From positions 1-6,221 of the forward strand of contig JACRIG010000089.1 of the NCBI GenBank assembly GCA_016215715.1: DNA of 6,221 bases. The letters run 5' to 3'. Under the pieces are notes generated by a model that searched no databases, had not been told where the DNA came from, and worked only from the letters and a program-made list of their open reading frames with translations. The stretch comes from Candidatus Peregrinibacteria bacterium. Lineage in GTDB: Bacteria > Patescibacteriota > Gracilibacteria > Peribacterales > Peribacteraceae. Every line of letters starts with the position of its first letter. The first letter of the stretch is position 1. Shown here in pieces: positions 1 through 5,062 of the stretch. The translations under genes and the position numbers were made by a program.

Positions 1-196
1 ACAGGCGTCACCGCAAAAAGAATTTGCGGGGCGTCGGGGCCGGTTAAGAAGAGGCAGGCGTGAGAATTGAACAGCTCACGCCGGTTAACCCGATCCCCCA
101 GGTCCGAGTAATCGGGCTTGGGGGATCAATTCAGACTCCAGATTATTTTCTGCATAAACGTCTATTTTTGCTCTTAAATTAGGGCTCCCCATGGTA
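1..196. other. Gene-free, hairpin-rich left edge
   Basis: No plausible coding sequence is visible on either strand here. Three perfect or near-perfect inverted repeats follow one another: CCGCAAA/TTTGCGG (11-17 with 23-29), GGCGTGAG/CTCACGCC (57-64 with 75-82) and a 16-bp stem at 92-127. A 9-nt direct repeat GCCGGTTAA occurs at 39-47 and 80-88. Such a density of stems suggests the end of a structured RNA or an untranslated region belonging to a gene left of the window. I could not match it to tmRNA, RNase P RNA, SRP RNA, rRNA or a tRNA. From about 128 to 196 the sequence becomes AT-rich and leads into the promoter at 197. Confidence 0.5.
92..127. terminator. Strong 16-bp hairpin, terminator-like
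   Basis: GATCCCCCAGGTCCGA (92-107) pairs with TCGGGCTTGGGGGATC (112-127) across a four-base GTAA loop, using 14 Watson-Crick pairs and two G-T wobbles. The stem is long and GC-rich, but no uninterrupted T-run follows on either strand. It could therefore be a bidirectional transcript-end stabiliser or the closing helix of an upstream RNA rather than a textbook intrinsic terminator. Confidence 0.45.
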
Positions 197-224
197 TTGA
201 CAAAATAATAAATTAGTATAAATT
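197..224 (+). promoter_or_regulatory. Sigma70-type promoter for the 73-aa ORF
   Basis: A perfect -35 TTGACA lies at 197-202 in an AT-rich tract. The -10 is either TAAATT at 219-224 (16-bp spacer) or TATAAA at 217-222 (14-bp spacer, shorter than usual). Transcription would start near 230 and give a leader of about 100 nt before the ATG at 332. No other promoter of this quality is visible before the small ORF. Confidence 0.6.
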
Positions 225-270
225 GTTCATTGTACCTGATCATTCGCACCACCGATTCATGCAGTATATG

Positions 271-305
271 AGCCGCTTTCTACCAAACGGATGGTAGAAG
301 GGGCT
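271..305 (+). promoter_or_regulatory. 5' UTR hairpin upstream of the SD
   Basis: AGCC (271-274) and CTTTCTACCA (276-285) pair with TGGTAGAAGG (292-301; one G-T wobble) and GGCT (302-305), leaving a single bulged G at 275 and the loop AACGGA. The stem is about 14 bp and ends 14 nt before the AGGAG ribosome binding site at 320-324. It would be the main structure in the leader transcribed from the promoter at 197. No T-run follows, so it is not an obvious attenuator. It could be a protein-binding or stability element. Confidence 0.5.
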
Positions 306-331
306 TTCAGTATCACCTCAGGAGTTCTCCC

Positions 332-553
332 ATGCTCGCGAAATTGCGTCCATCACGTCGTAAATCACGTCACAGCAACAGGCACCGACGCTCTCAGCCG
401 CAGGCGTCAAAGACAAGCAATCACGTGCAGGTCACAACGTATATTGTCGATCTCGCCCGAGAAACAATTGTCCAGGCACACGCGGAAGTGAAAATCCACG
501 AATACGCGTCGGCGGGCGGGCGGGATGACGAATTTTCGTTCGTCCTGCGCTGA
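332..553 (+). CDS. Small hypothetical protein, 73 aa, basic N-terminus
   Basis: I do not recognise this protein. The start is well supported: AGGAG at 320-324 sits 7 nt before the ATG, a TTGACA promoter lies upstream and a GC-rich hairpin begins 6 nt after the TGA stop. Residues 1-30 are extremely basic and Ser/Arg/His-rich (for example RPSRRKSRH) and look disordered or nucleic-acid binding. Residues 31-56 are mixed and amphipathic (HVQVTTYIVDLARETIVQA), perhaps a strand followed by a helix. The C-terminus has an acidic GGRDDEFSF stretch. There is no signal peptide or membrane segment. The gene appears monocistronic, with its own promoter and terminator-like hairpin. Interaction with RNA or DNA is an inference from charge only. 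An overlapping ORF in another frame (291-491) lacks an SD and is less likely. Confidence 0.55.
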   Translation: MLAKLRPSRRKSRHSNRHRRSQPQASKTSNHVQVTTYIVDLARETIVQAHAEVKIHEYASAGGRDDEFSFVLR

Positions 554-559
554 TACTCT

Positions 560-592
560 CCCAAGCCCCGCCGATCTTAGGCGGGGCTTGGG
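560..592 (+). terminator. 13-bp perfect GC hairpin ending the small unit
   Basis: CCCAAGCCCCGCC (560-572) pairs perfectly with GGCGGGGCTTGGG (580-592) around the 7-nt loop GATCTTA. It begins 6 nt after the stop of the 73-aa ORF, the right place for a transcript end. The following bases (CACTTC) are not a T-run, so termination may be inefficient or the hairpin may mainly protect the 3' end. Read-through would reach the ORF at 646. Confidence 0.6.
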
Positions 593-645
593 CACTTCAA
601 AAGAGGAAGCGGATCATTTGCTGCATTTACTCATTTACTCCTGCT

Positions 646-951
646 ATGAAGCACGACACTCCCATTTTTGCACGTGATCTCTATAAGGAAATAACCGAGG
701 CCGTCGCCGATGCGACAGGTAGCGTCCCGGAAGCGGGGCAAGACATTGCCCGTGACCGTTTGCGCCACGATGTCAGCCAGCTATTTGCCCTGATTACGCA
801 ATCTGCAGGTACGCTCGGGCATAGTGTGGAAACGGTGGGTGCTGCCGTTATGCCTCCTCATGTGATCAGGCACGTTCGCGCGGTCGTCCAGACATTTCCT
901 TCAAAGATCGGCAGATCGAGCCGCGGGGCACTCCTTGCAATCCTGAACTAA
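646..951 (+). CDS. Hypothetical helical protein, 101 aa
   Basis: I do not recognise this protein and see no catalytic motif. It looks mostly alpha-helical: residues 8-25 (FARDLYKEITEAVADATG) and 32-60 form amphipathic helices, with a hydrophobic, alanine/valine-rich stretch around residues 60-85 that is too interrupted by polar residues and proline to be a clear membrane segment. The tail ends RGALLAILN. The start is uncertain. ATG 646 is the only ATG of the frame at this end, and the only SD-like sequence (AAGAGGAAG, 601-609) is about 36 nt away. An 8-nt tandem duplication CATTTACT lies at 624-639 just before the start. The gene is convergent with fbaB, its stop lying only 12 nt from the fbaB stop. 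It may be co-transcribed by read-through with the 73-aa ORF upstream. Confidence 0.5.
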   Translation: MKHDTPIFARDLYKEITEAVADATGSVPEAGQDIARDRLRHDVSQLFALITQSAGTLGHSVETVGAAVMPPHVIRHVRAVVQTFPSKIGRSSRGALLAILN

Positions 952-963
952 TCACAAAAAAAA

Positions 964-2031
964 TTACGCGATCGTGACTTCTTTACAGAGATACACATCC
1001 TGGATTGCATTGAGAATCTCAATCCCCTCCTCTATCGATTTCTGGAACGCCTTGCGGCCGCTGATGAGACCTGTGCCGCCGGCACGCTTGTTGATGACGG
1101 CGGTCATCACGGCCTGCGCGAGATCGTTTTCACCGCTGGCACCCCCGGAGTTGATGAGGCCGATGCGTCCCATGTAACAGTTGGCGACCTGATAGCGGGT
1201 GAGATCGATGGGGTGATCCGTTGTGAGTTTTTCGTAAATGCGTTTGTCGGTTTTTCCGTAACTCGATTCCTGATTGAGGACGAGGTACCCGCCGTTATTT
1301 TCCGGCAGCTTCTGCTTGATGATATCTGCCTCCAGCGTGACGCCCAGATGATTCGCCTGACCGCTGAGGTCGGCACTCAGGTGATAGTCTTTGTCTTTCT
1401 TGAAACCGCTGTTTCTGAGGTAACACCAGAGCACCGTAAAGAGCCCTAGCCGATGGGCTTCTTCGAATGCATGGGCCACCTCCACGATCTGCCGCCCGGA
1501 CTCGGGGGAGCCGAAGTAAATGGTGGCACCCACTCCTGCTGCGCCCATCTCTTTTGCACGCAGGGGGGAGGCGAACATCACCTGATCAAACTTGTTCGGA
1601 TACGTGAGCAGTTCGTTGTGATTCAGCTTCACGATGAAGGGGATTTTTGAAGCATATTTTTTCGAGAGGAGACCCAGCACGCCGACCGTCGACGCGAATG
1701 CGTTGCAGCCTCCTTTGATCGCAAGTTGCATCAGATGTTCCGGGTCAAAATAATCCGGATTCTTCGCGAACGACGCGCCGGCGGAATGTTCGATGCCCTG
1801 ATCGACAGGAAGAATACTCAGGTACCCCGTGCCTCCGAGACGACCATGTCCATAAAGGGCTTTTAAATTGCTGATAACCTTCACGGAGCGGTCAGAATTT
1901 TTGAAGACGGCCTCCATGGTGCCCTGCGCGGGCACGGTCAACTTCTCCTTTGGAATCGTTTTGCAGACGTGCTTCAAAAGCGAATCGGCGTCTTTACCGA
2001 GGAGTGAGCGGATGGCGGCGACGTTCATCAT
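964..2031 (-). CDS. fbaB: Class I fructose-bisphosphate aldolase, DhnA/FbaB type
   Basis: This protein cleaves fructose 1,6-bisphosphate to dihydroxyacetone phosphate and glyceraldehyde 3-phosphate, or condenses them in gluconeogenesis, through a Schiff base in the cytoplasm. From ATG 2031 it has 355 residues, close to the 350 of E. coli FbaB, and it is alignable over its whole length from LLGKDAD near the N-terminus to the C-terminal DVYL...TIA. Visible family signatures are GTGYLSILPVDQGIEHSAG (67-85), KLNHNE (135-140), VGATIYFGS (167-175), the ADIIKQK block (235-241), where Lys239 aligns with the Schiff-base Lys237 of E. coli FbaB, NCYMGR (284-289) and INSGG (293-297). The frame stays open upstream to 2178, but those residues do not resemble the family, so 2031 or the adjacent ATG at 2028 is preferred. 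No SD is visible. A weak minus-strand promoter (TTGCTT 2135-2130, CATACT 2112-2107) is possible. The stop is followed by eight T residues (956-963 on the complement), without a good hairpin. Confidence 0.95.
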   Translation of the reverse strand: MMNVAAIRSLLGKDADSLLKHVCKTIPKEKLTVPAQGTMEAVFKNSDRSVKVISNLKALYGHGRLGGTGYLSILPVDQGIEHSAGASFAKNPDYFDPEHLMQLAIKGGCNAFASTVGVLGLLSKKYASKIPFIVKLNHNELLTYPNKFDQVMFASPLRAKEMGAAGVGATIYFGSPESGRQIVEVAHAFEEAHRLGLFTVLWCYLRNSGFKKDKDYHLSADLSGQANHLGVTLEADIIKQKLPENNGGYLVLNQESSYGKTDKRIYEKLTTDHPIDLTRYQVANCYMGRIGLINSGGASGENDLAQAVMTAVINKRAGGTGLISGRKAFQKSIEEGIEILNAIQDVYLCKEVTIA

Positions 2032-2122
2032 GGGGCGAAGGGAAGATCCCGCATACTTTATCAGAAGCAATGAGAAGAAGGGAGCGGAGACGAAACGGGG
2101 AAAGGAAGTATGTGAAGCATAG

Positions 2123-2151
2123 TTGACAGAAGCAAAATTACGGGTGATAGT
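2123..2151 (+). promoter_or_regulatory. Sigma70-type promoter for the isomerase-like gene
   Basis: A perfect TTGACA (2123-2128) is followed after exactly 17 bp by GATAGT (2146-2151), which matches four of six bases of TATAAT. Transcription would begin near 2158, giving a leader of roughly 210 nt before the ATG at 2367. A second AT-rich box TATAAA at 2220-2225 lacks a matching -35 and is less convincing. Confidence 0.55.
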
Positions 2152-2157
2152 CTTCCA

Positions 2158-2366
2158 GATTTCTGCACACTGCAGCAATCAGGTTCTTTGATATCACTGT
2201 GGGCCAACGACACAGAAAATATAAATGGATGACGACTGCGTAGGTCGTTACGTACCAATTTTCGGAGGACCGAAAGAAAAAGTTCGTACGGAAGAAGGCC
2301 GACACTGGCCACGAATCAACAATGTGTAGGAGAAATGATTTCCAACATTCACACGGAGAAAAACTC
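2158..2366 (+). promoter_or_regulatory. Long structured 5' leader
   Basis: Several short stems are visible: ACGAC/GTCGT (2232-2236 with 2244-2248), TTTCGG/CCGAAA with an AGGA loop (2260-2265 with 2270-2275) enclosed by CGTAC/GTACG (2251-2255 with 2286-2290), and GGCC/GGCC (2297-2300 with 2307-2310). They are individually small. A second AGGAG (2328-2332) precedes an 11-codon ORF (2335-2370) whose TGA overlaps the main ATG. I could not match the leader to any known riboswitch consensus. Confidence 0.35.
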
Positions 2367-3269
2367 ATGAACCGCTTCTTCACGAATTACTTCCTGACGC
2401 ACTGGACCAACGTCTTCTTCGGCGCCCAACTCGACATCCGCGGCCTCGTGCGGCTGGCCAAGAAGGTGAACGCCGGACTCGATCTGGTCCCGTGGGAGGA
2501 CTGGACGACCGTTAAGTTAAACAACGTGCCGCTCGGCAGCGTCCTGCCCGACATGGGCAAGAAATCGGACGGCACGAACTGGGATCCCTTCGCGCCCGGA
2601 ATGAATGACCCTGCCCTCTTCGATCGCGTGCACGGCGCGATCGACCTCGCACTCGACCGCGCCGCAGCGGCACAGATGAAATACGTCATCGTCTTCAGCG
2701 GCATGGCGACGCTCGAAAGCCGCAGCGCGCAATGGCAGCGGATCGTGCGCGGCTACATCGAAGTCAAGAATGGGCAGAAGGAGAGCCTGATTCAGAAGGC
2801 TGAGCGTCTCAAGATCGTGCTGATGATGGAGATGCTCAACAGCGTCGGTGATCCGAAGACGTGGCAGGGGCATCCGGGCATCCTCGCGAATAACTATCAG
2901 GAAATGGTCGAGTCCTGCGTCCTGCCCATCGGGAGCGCGTGGTTCAGGACGGCGTTCGATGCGTATCACGTCGCCATGATGCGTAGCGACCCCGTGAAGA
3001 TGGTCGAGCTGTATCCCAAGGTGATCGGCTACGTTCATCTCGCCGGCATCGTGATGAATGGCATCGACACCTACGCACCGACCAACCGCGGTCCGCTGAA
3101 TGCCGTGGACCAAATCATCGACATTCCCGGTCTGATGCAGACCCTCGCTCAGCATGTCCCGCCGACCACGCCGATCCTGCTCGAGCACCTCCCGCACGCC
3201 GACAACTACGTCGACGTCGCGGACGATATCGAAGCCTCGATCGCGCTGTGCGAATCGTGGCGAAAATAA
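2367..3269 (+). CDS. Hydroxypyruvate isomerase-like TIM barrel (AP endonuclease 2 family)
   Basis: This is a 300-residue protein of the xylose-isomerase-like/AP endonuclease family 2 TIM-barrel group, most reminiscent of hydroxypyruvate isomerase (Hyi) and other sugar isomerases/epimerases. The blocks run in the family order: LDLVPWEDW (38-46, replacing the VEFLFPY-like first barrel strand of Hyi), a helix and strand LALDRAAAAQMKYVIVFSG (94-112), IVLMMEMLN (150-158, metal-ligand Glu155), FDAYH (197-201, Asp198 and His201), YVHLAG (222-227, His224) and ILLEHLPH (270-277, Glu273). The Glu-Asp-His-Glu pattern predicts a divalent metal site and aldose-ketose isomerase or epimerase chemistry on a small sugar or sugar acid. 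The exact substrate is not determinable. The start is chosen because GGAG (2355-2358) is 8 nt before ATG 2367; an in-frame ATG at 2322 lacks a suitable SD. The gene diverges from fbaB and ends 33 nt before a strong terminator. No signal peptide or membrane segment is seen. Confidence 0.8.
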   Translation: MNRFFTNYFLTHWTNVFFGAQLDIRGLVRLAKKVNAGLDLVPWEDWTTVKLNNVPLGSVLPDMGKKSDGTNWDPFAPGMNDPALFDRVHGAIDLALDRAAAAQMKYVIVFSGMATLESRSAQWQRIVRGYIEVKNGQKESLIQKAERLKIVLMMEMLNSVGDPKTWQGHPGILANNYQEMVESCVLPIGSAWFRTAFDAYHVAMMRSDPVKMVELYPKVIGYVHLAGIVMNGIDTYAPTNRGPLNAVDQIIDIPGLMQTLAQHVPPTTPILLEHLPHADNYVDVADDIEASIALCESWRK

Positions 3270-3301
3270 TCGTAAAATCGCCCACACATATCAACCAACC
3301 T

Positions 3302-3334
3302 TCGATGCGCACACGCCCGTGCGCATCGATTTTT
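3302..3334 (+). terminator. Intrinsic terminator after the isomerase-like gene
   Basis: TCGATGCGCAC (3302-3312) pairs perfectly with GTGCGCATCGA (3319-3329) around the loop ACGCCC and is followed by TTTTT (3330-3334). This is a textbook Rho-independent terminator on the plus strand. There is no matching A-run on its left side, so it should not act as an intrinsic terminator for yidC, which converges from the other side. Confidence 0.85.
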
Positions 3335-3343
3335 CATTTGATT

Positions 3344-3394
3344 GTCATCCTGAGCCCTTCGACGCCGCTCAGGACAGGCTTCGACGAAGGATCA
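3344..3394. repeat. Dispersed GTCATCCTGAG...GAAGGATCA palindromic repeat
   Basis: The stretch starts GTCATCCTGAGC and ends GACGAAGGATCA. It contains TCCTGAGC (3348-3355) paired with GCTCAGGA (3367-3374), and the alternative pair CCTTCG (3356-3361) with CGAAGG (3385-3390). From general knowledge, elements built of TTCGAC, GCTCAGGA and GAAGGATC units occur in many copies in intergenic regions of very different bacteria. Only one copy lies in this window, so its repetitive nature here is inferred. Its right end (TCA, 3392-3394) supplies the TGA stop codon of yidC. Confidence 0.65.
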
Positions 3395-4603
3395 CACCTT
3401 CAGCTTCTCCCGATTCACAATCATCTGCTGCCCGATGGCAAAGAGCGTGGAGACACCCCAGTACAGCGACACGGCGCCGGGGAAGTTGAGCGCGAAGAAG
3501 CCGATCATGAAAGGCAGCGTGTAGGTCATCATCGTCTGCTGCAGCTTCTGGCTGGGGTCGACGGGCGCCGTCTGTTTTTTACTCGCAGTGGCAAAGGAAA
3601 GTTTCATCTGGAAGTACTGCAGAATCACGAGCACGGGCGGGAAAATCCAGTTGGTCTCTGTGAGATCGAGACCGAAGAACGAAGGATTAAAATTCCACGA
3701 CAGGTTCTGGTACATGGGGTAGATGAACTCGCGCGCGAGGGTGAGGTTGGTGCCGTCGCGGATAACGTAGAAGAGGCCGATGAGGATCGGGAACTGGAGG
3801 AGGATCGGCAGACACGACTGGAAAGGATTCACCTTCTCCTCCTTCCAGAGTTTCATCGTCTCCTCATGCAGCTTCTGCGGCTGATCCTTGAAACGCTTTT
3901 TGAGCTCCTCGATTTTCGGCTGCAGGAGCTGCATCTTGCGCTGCCCCTCCATGGAATGCTGTGTGGGGAGGAAGAGAATGAGTTTGACGAGGATGGTGAG
4001 AATGATGATGCCGAGCGCGAGGCTGTGACCGGGGAGCGCGGCGGCAATGAAGATGAGGAAATTCAGGAACGGCTTCGTGATGAAGGTGCGGAAGAGCTTC
4101 ACGATGGTCCCCGGTTCGTGCATCGAGAAACGCGCGGTGAGCAGGGCACCGGAACCATCGCCATCCACCGTGCTGTTACGAAGATGCACTTCATAGGTCC
4201 CCGGCTTCTCAAAGAGCGAATACTTCCACGGCGCGAAACTGAGCGACGCCTCCGCGCCGGAGCCGACCACGGGGAATGGTGCGCAGGGAATAGCGGTGAC
4301 GGTGGTGGTGAGGGGAACAAGAGCGCCGCCCGTCCCTTCCATGGCAAAGACATCCATGGGCGGCATGGGACAGCGGTCGACAAAGGTGAATGCCTTCGCC
4401 GCATTATTCTTAAGCGTCAGGACGGGCTCATGCCCGAGGCGAAAGGAGTCCGACTGCGGAAGAAGTTCAACCTGCCGTTGCTCCTCCGCCGGCGTCGCCT
4501 TGGGGAAGAAATAGCGCACGGCCATATCGGACGCGAGGTACACGAGCGCAAAAATGAGGAGGAACTCCCACATGCGCGATTTTTTCTTCGGCTGGTCGGT
4601 CAT
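3392..4603 (-). CDS. yidC: Membrane protein insertase YidC
   Basis: YidC/Oxa1/Alb3 insertase, inserting and folding membrane proteins alone or with Sec. The 403-residue protein has one N-terminal membrane segment (about 12-33) after a KKK-rich cytoplasmic start, then an extracytoplasmic domain of roughly 140 residues (35-175) without similarity I can recognise, much smaller than the large P1 domain of proteobacterial YidC. The conserved insertase core spans about 178-398: TM2 (about 192-213), an amphipathic cytoplasmic hairpin with KMQLLQPKIEEL (223-234) and EEKVNPFQSCLPILLQFPI (255-273), then further membrane segments around 318-337 and 362-395 with FPGAVSLYWGVSTLF (374-388). The groove arginine of E. 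coli (Arg366) aligns with Lys207 in ILVKLIL, a conservative change also remembered from chloroplast Alb3. It lies 12 nt after rnpA, in the usual rnpA-yidC order and evidently in the same operon. The SD is weak. The stop lies in the adjacent repeat. Confidence 0.95.
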   Translation of the reverse strand: MTDQPKKKSRMWEFLLIFALVYLASDMAVRYFFPKATPAEEQRQVELLPQSDSFRLGHEPVLTLKNNAAKAFTFVDRCPMPPMDVFAMEGTGGALVPLTTTVTAIPCAPFPVVGSGAEASLSFAPWKYSLFEKPGTYEVHLRNSTVDGDGSGALLTARFSMHEPGTIVKLFRTFITKPFLNFLIFIAAALPGHSLALGIIILTILVKLILFLPTQHSMEGQRKMQLLQPKIEELKKRFKDQPQKLHEETMKLWKEEKVNPFQSCLPILLQFPILIGLFYVIRDGTNLTLAREFIYPMYQNLSWNFNPSFFGLDLTETNWIFPPVLVILQYFQMKLSFATASKKQTAPVDPSQKLQQTMMTYTLPFMIGFFALNFPGAVSLYWGVSTLFAIGQQMIVNREKLKV

Positions 4604-4615
4604 AAAATTCTTTAG

Positions 4616-4996
4616 TTACTTAGCAGCAGGCGTCCCTGCCTGCGGAAGTGTGGCTAGAAACATTCCCACCTCCCGCTGAATGTCAGCAAACGGAGCATGC
4701 AGACTAGCAGCGCGCGGGCAGAGTAACAACTGAATGGCCGGCAGACTGTCGCGTTCCCGCACCGCAAGCCGCAGCGCCTCACGGCAGCGTCGCCGCATAC
4801 GATTACGCTCAACGGCCTTCTTGCTCAGTTTTGTCGACGCAAGCGTGCCGACATACAGGCCTTGTTTCATCGGAGGCTTGAGTCCTTTGGGAGCACCGGA
4901 CATCCACCGCACAATCAGATTTTTCCCCTTCCACACTCTGCCTTTTCTCACGACCGCATCGCACACTTTCCGGCCGCTGAGGTGGTAGAGACGCAT
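4616..4996 (-). CDS. rnpA: Ribonuclease P protein component
   Basis: This is the protein subunit of RNase P, which binds the catalytic RNA and precursor tRNA leaders during 5' maturation. The 126-residue protein is of normal length. It carries the diagnostic RNR motif in KKAVERNRMRRRCREALR (59-76), preceded by the central-cleft region VVRKGRVWKGKNLIVRW (15-31), and is strongly basic. The C-terminus (LPQAGTPAAK) is a short unstructured tail. ATG 4996 is chosen because MRLYHLSGRK starts where the family normally does and a TATACT -10 box lies just upstream (5012-5007), which would leave a leader of only a few nucleotides and explains the lack of an SD. yidC follows directly. The expected rpmH (ribosomal protein L34) is absent upstream, where the gatCA operon diverges instead. 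Confidence 0.93.
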   Translation of the reverse strand: MRLYHLSGRKVCDAVVRKGRVWKGKNLIVRWMSGAPKGLKPPMKQGLYVGTLASTKLSKKAVERNRMRRRCREALRLAVRERDSLPAIQLLLCPRAASLHAPFADIQREVGMFLATLPQAGTPAAK

Positions 4997-5014
4997 ACTG
5001 CGGCGAAGTATACA
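4986..5014. promoter_or_regulatory. Bidirectional promoter of rnpA-yidC and gatCA
   Basis: The palindrome GTATAC (5008-5013) reads as TATACT on the minus strand (5012-5007) and TATACA on the plus strand (5009-5014). For gatC, TAGAGA (4986-4991, four of six bases of TTGACA) lies exactly 17 bp before the plus -10, inside the first codons of rnpA. For rnpA I see no good -35. The implied rnpA start of transcription, near 5000, would be almost leaderless relative to ATG 4996. Only 66 nt separate the two start codons, so both promoters must lie close to here. Confidence 0.4.
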
Positions 5015-5062
5015 GCCTTATCGGGTATGCAGTGCTTCCAAAAAAGAACGGATTTCCCTACG

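Larger units (their letters stand above)
2032..2366. other. Divergent fbaB / isomerase-like intergenic region
   Basis: These 335 nt separate the start of fbaB (minus) from the isomerase-like gene (plus). The left part (2032-2110) is purine-rich on the plus strand and would form the fbaB leader. The middle holds a plus-strand promoter (2123-2151). The right part (about 2158-2366) is a hairpin-rich leader for the plus gene. I see no tRNA, small RNA family or insertion element in it. An in-frame extension of fbaB to 2178 covers part of the region but does not look like conserved coding sequence. Confidence 0.6.

Noticed and set aside
291..491. A 66-codon ORF overlapping the 73-aa gene in another frame
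   Set aside because: Its ATG lies within the 3' arm of the leader hairpin and has no SD, whereas ATG 332 has AGGAG at correct spacing.
230..592. tmRNA, RNase P RNA or SRP RNA in the small transcription unit
   Set aside because: The length would fit tmRNA or RNase P RNA, but I find none of their conserved blocks (tRNA-like ends, GAGGAAAGTCC-like core, GGTCAGG...GGAAGG SRP loop).
2032..2178. N-terminal extension of FbaB by 49 residues (possible membrane anchor)
   Set aside because: The stretch (including FFSLLLIKYAG) is absent from the family, has no SD, and the family homology begins right after the ATG at 2031/2028. A TTGACA promoter for the opposite gene also lies in it.
2517..3287. A 256-codon minus-strand ORF opposite the isomerase-like gene
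   Set aside because: It is rich in Arg, His and Asp with no conserved motif, and fully overlaps a gene with an SD, a promoter and recognisable TIM-barrel motifs.
3248..4615. A 455-codon plus-strand ORF opposite yidC
   Set aside because: Its translation is extremely charged and repetitive in Glu/Arg/Leu, has no family resemblance, and lies entirely antisense to a confidently identified YidC. It is a shadow caused by GC-rich codon bias.
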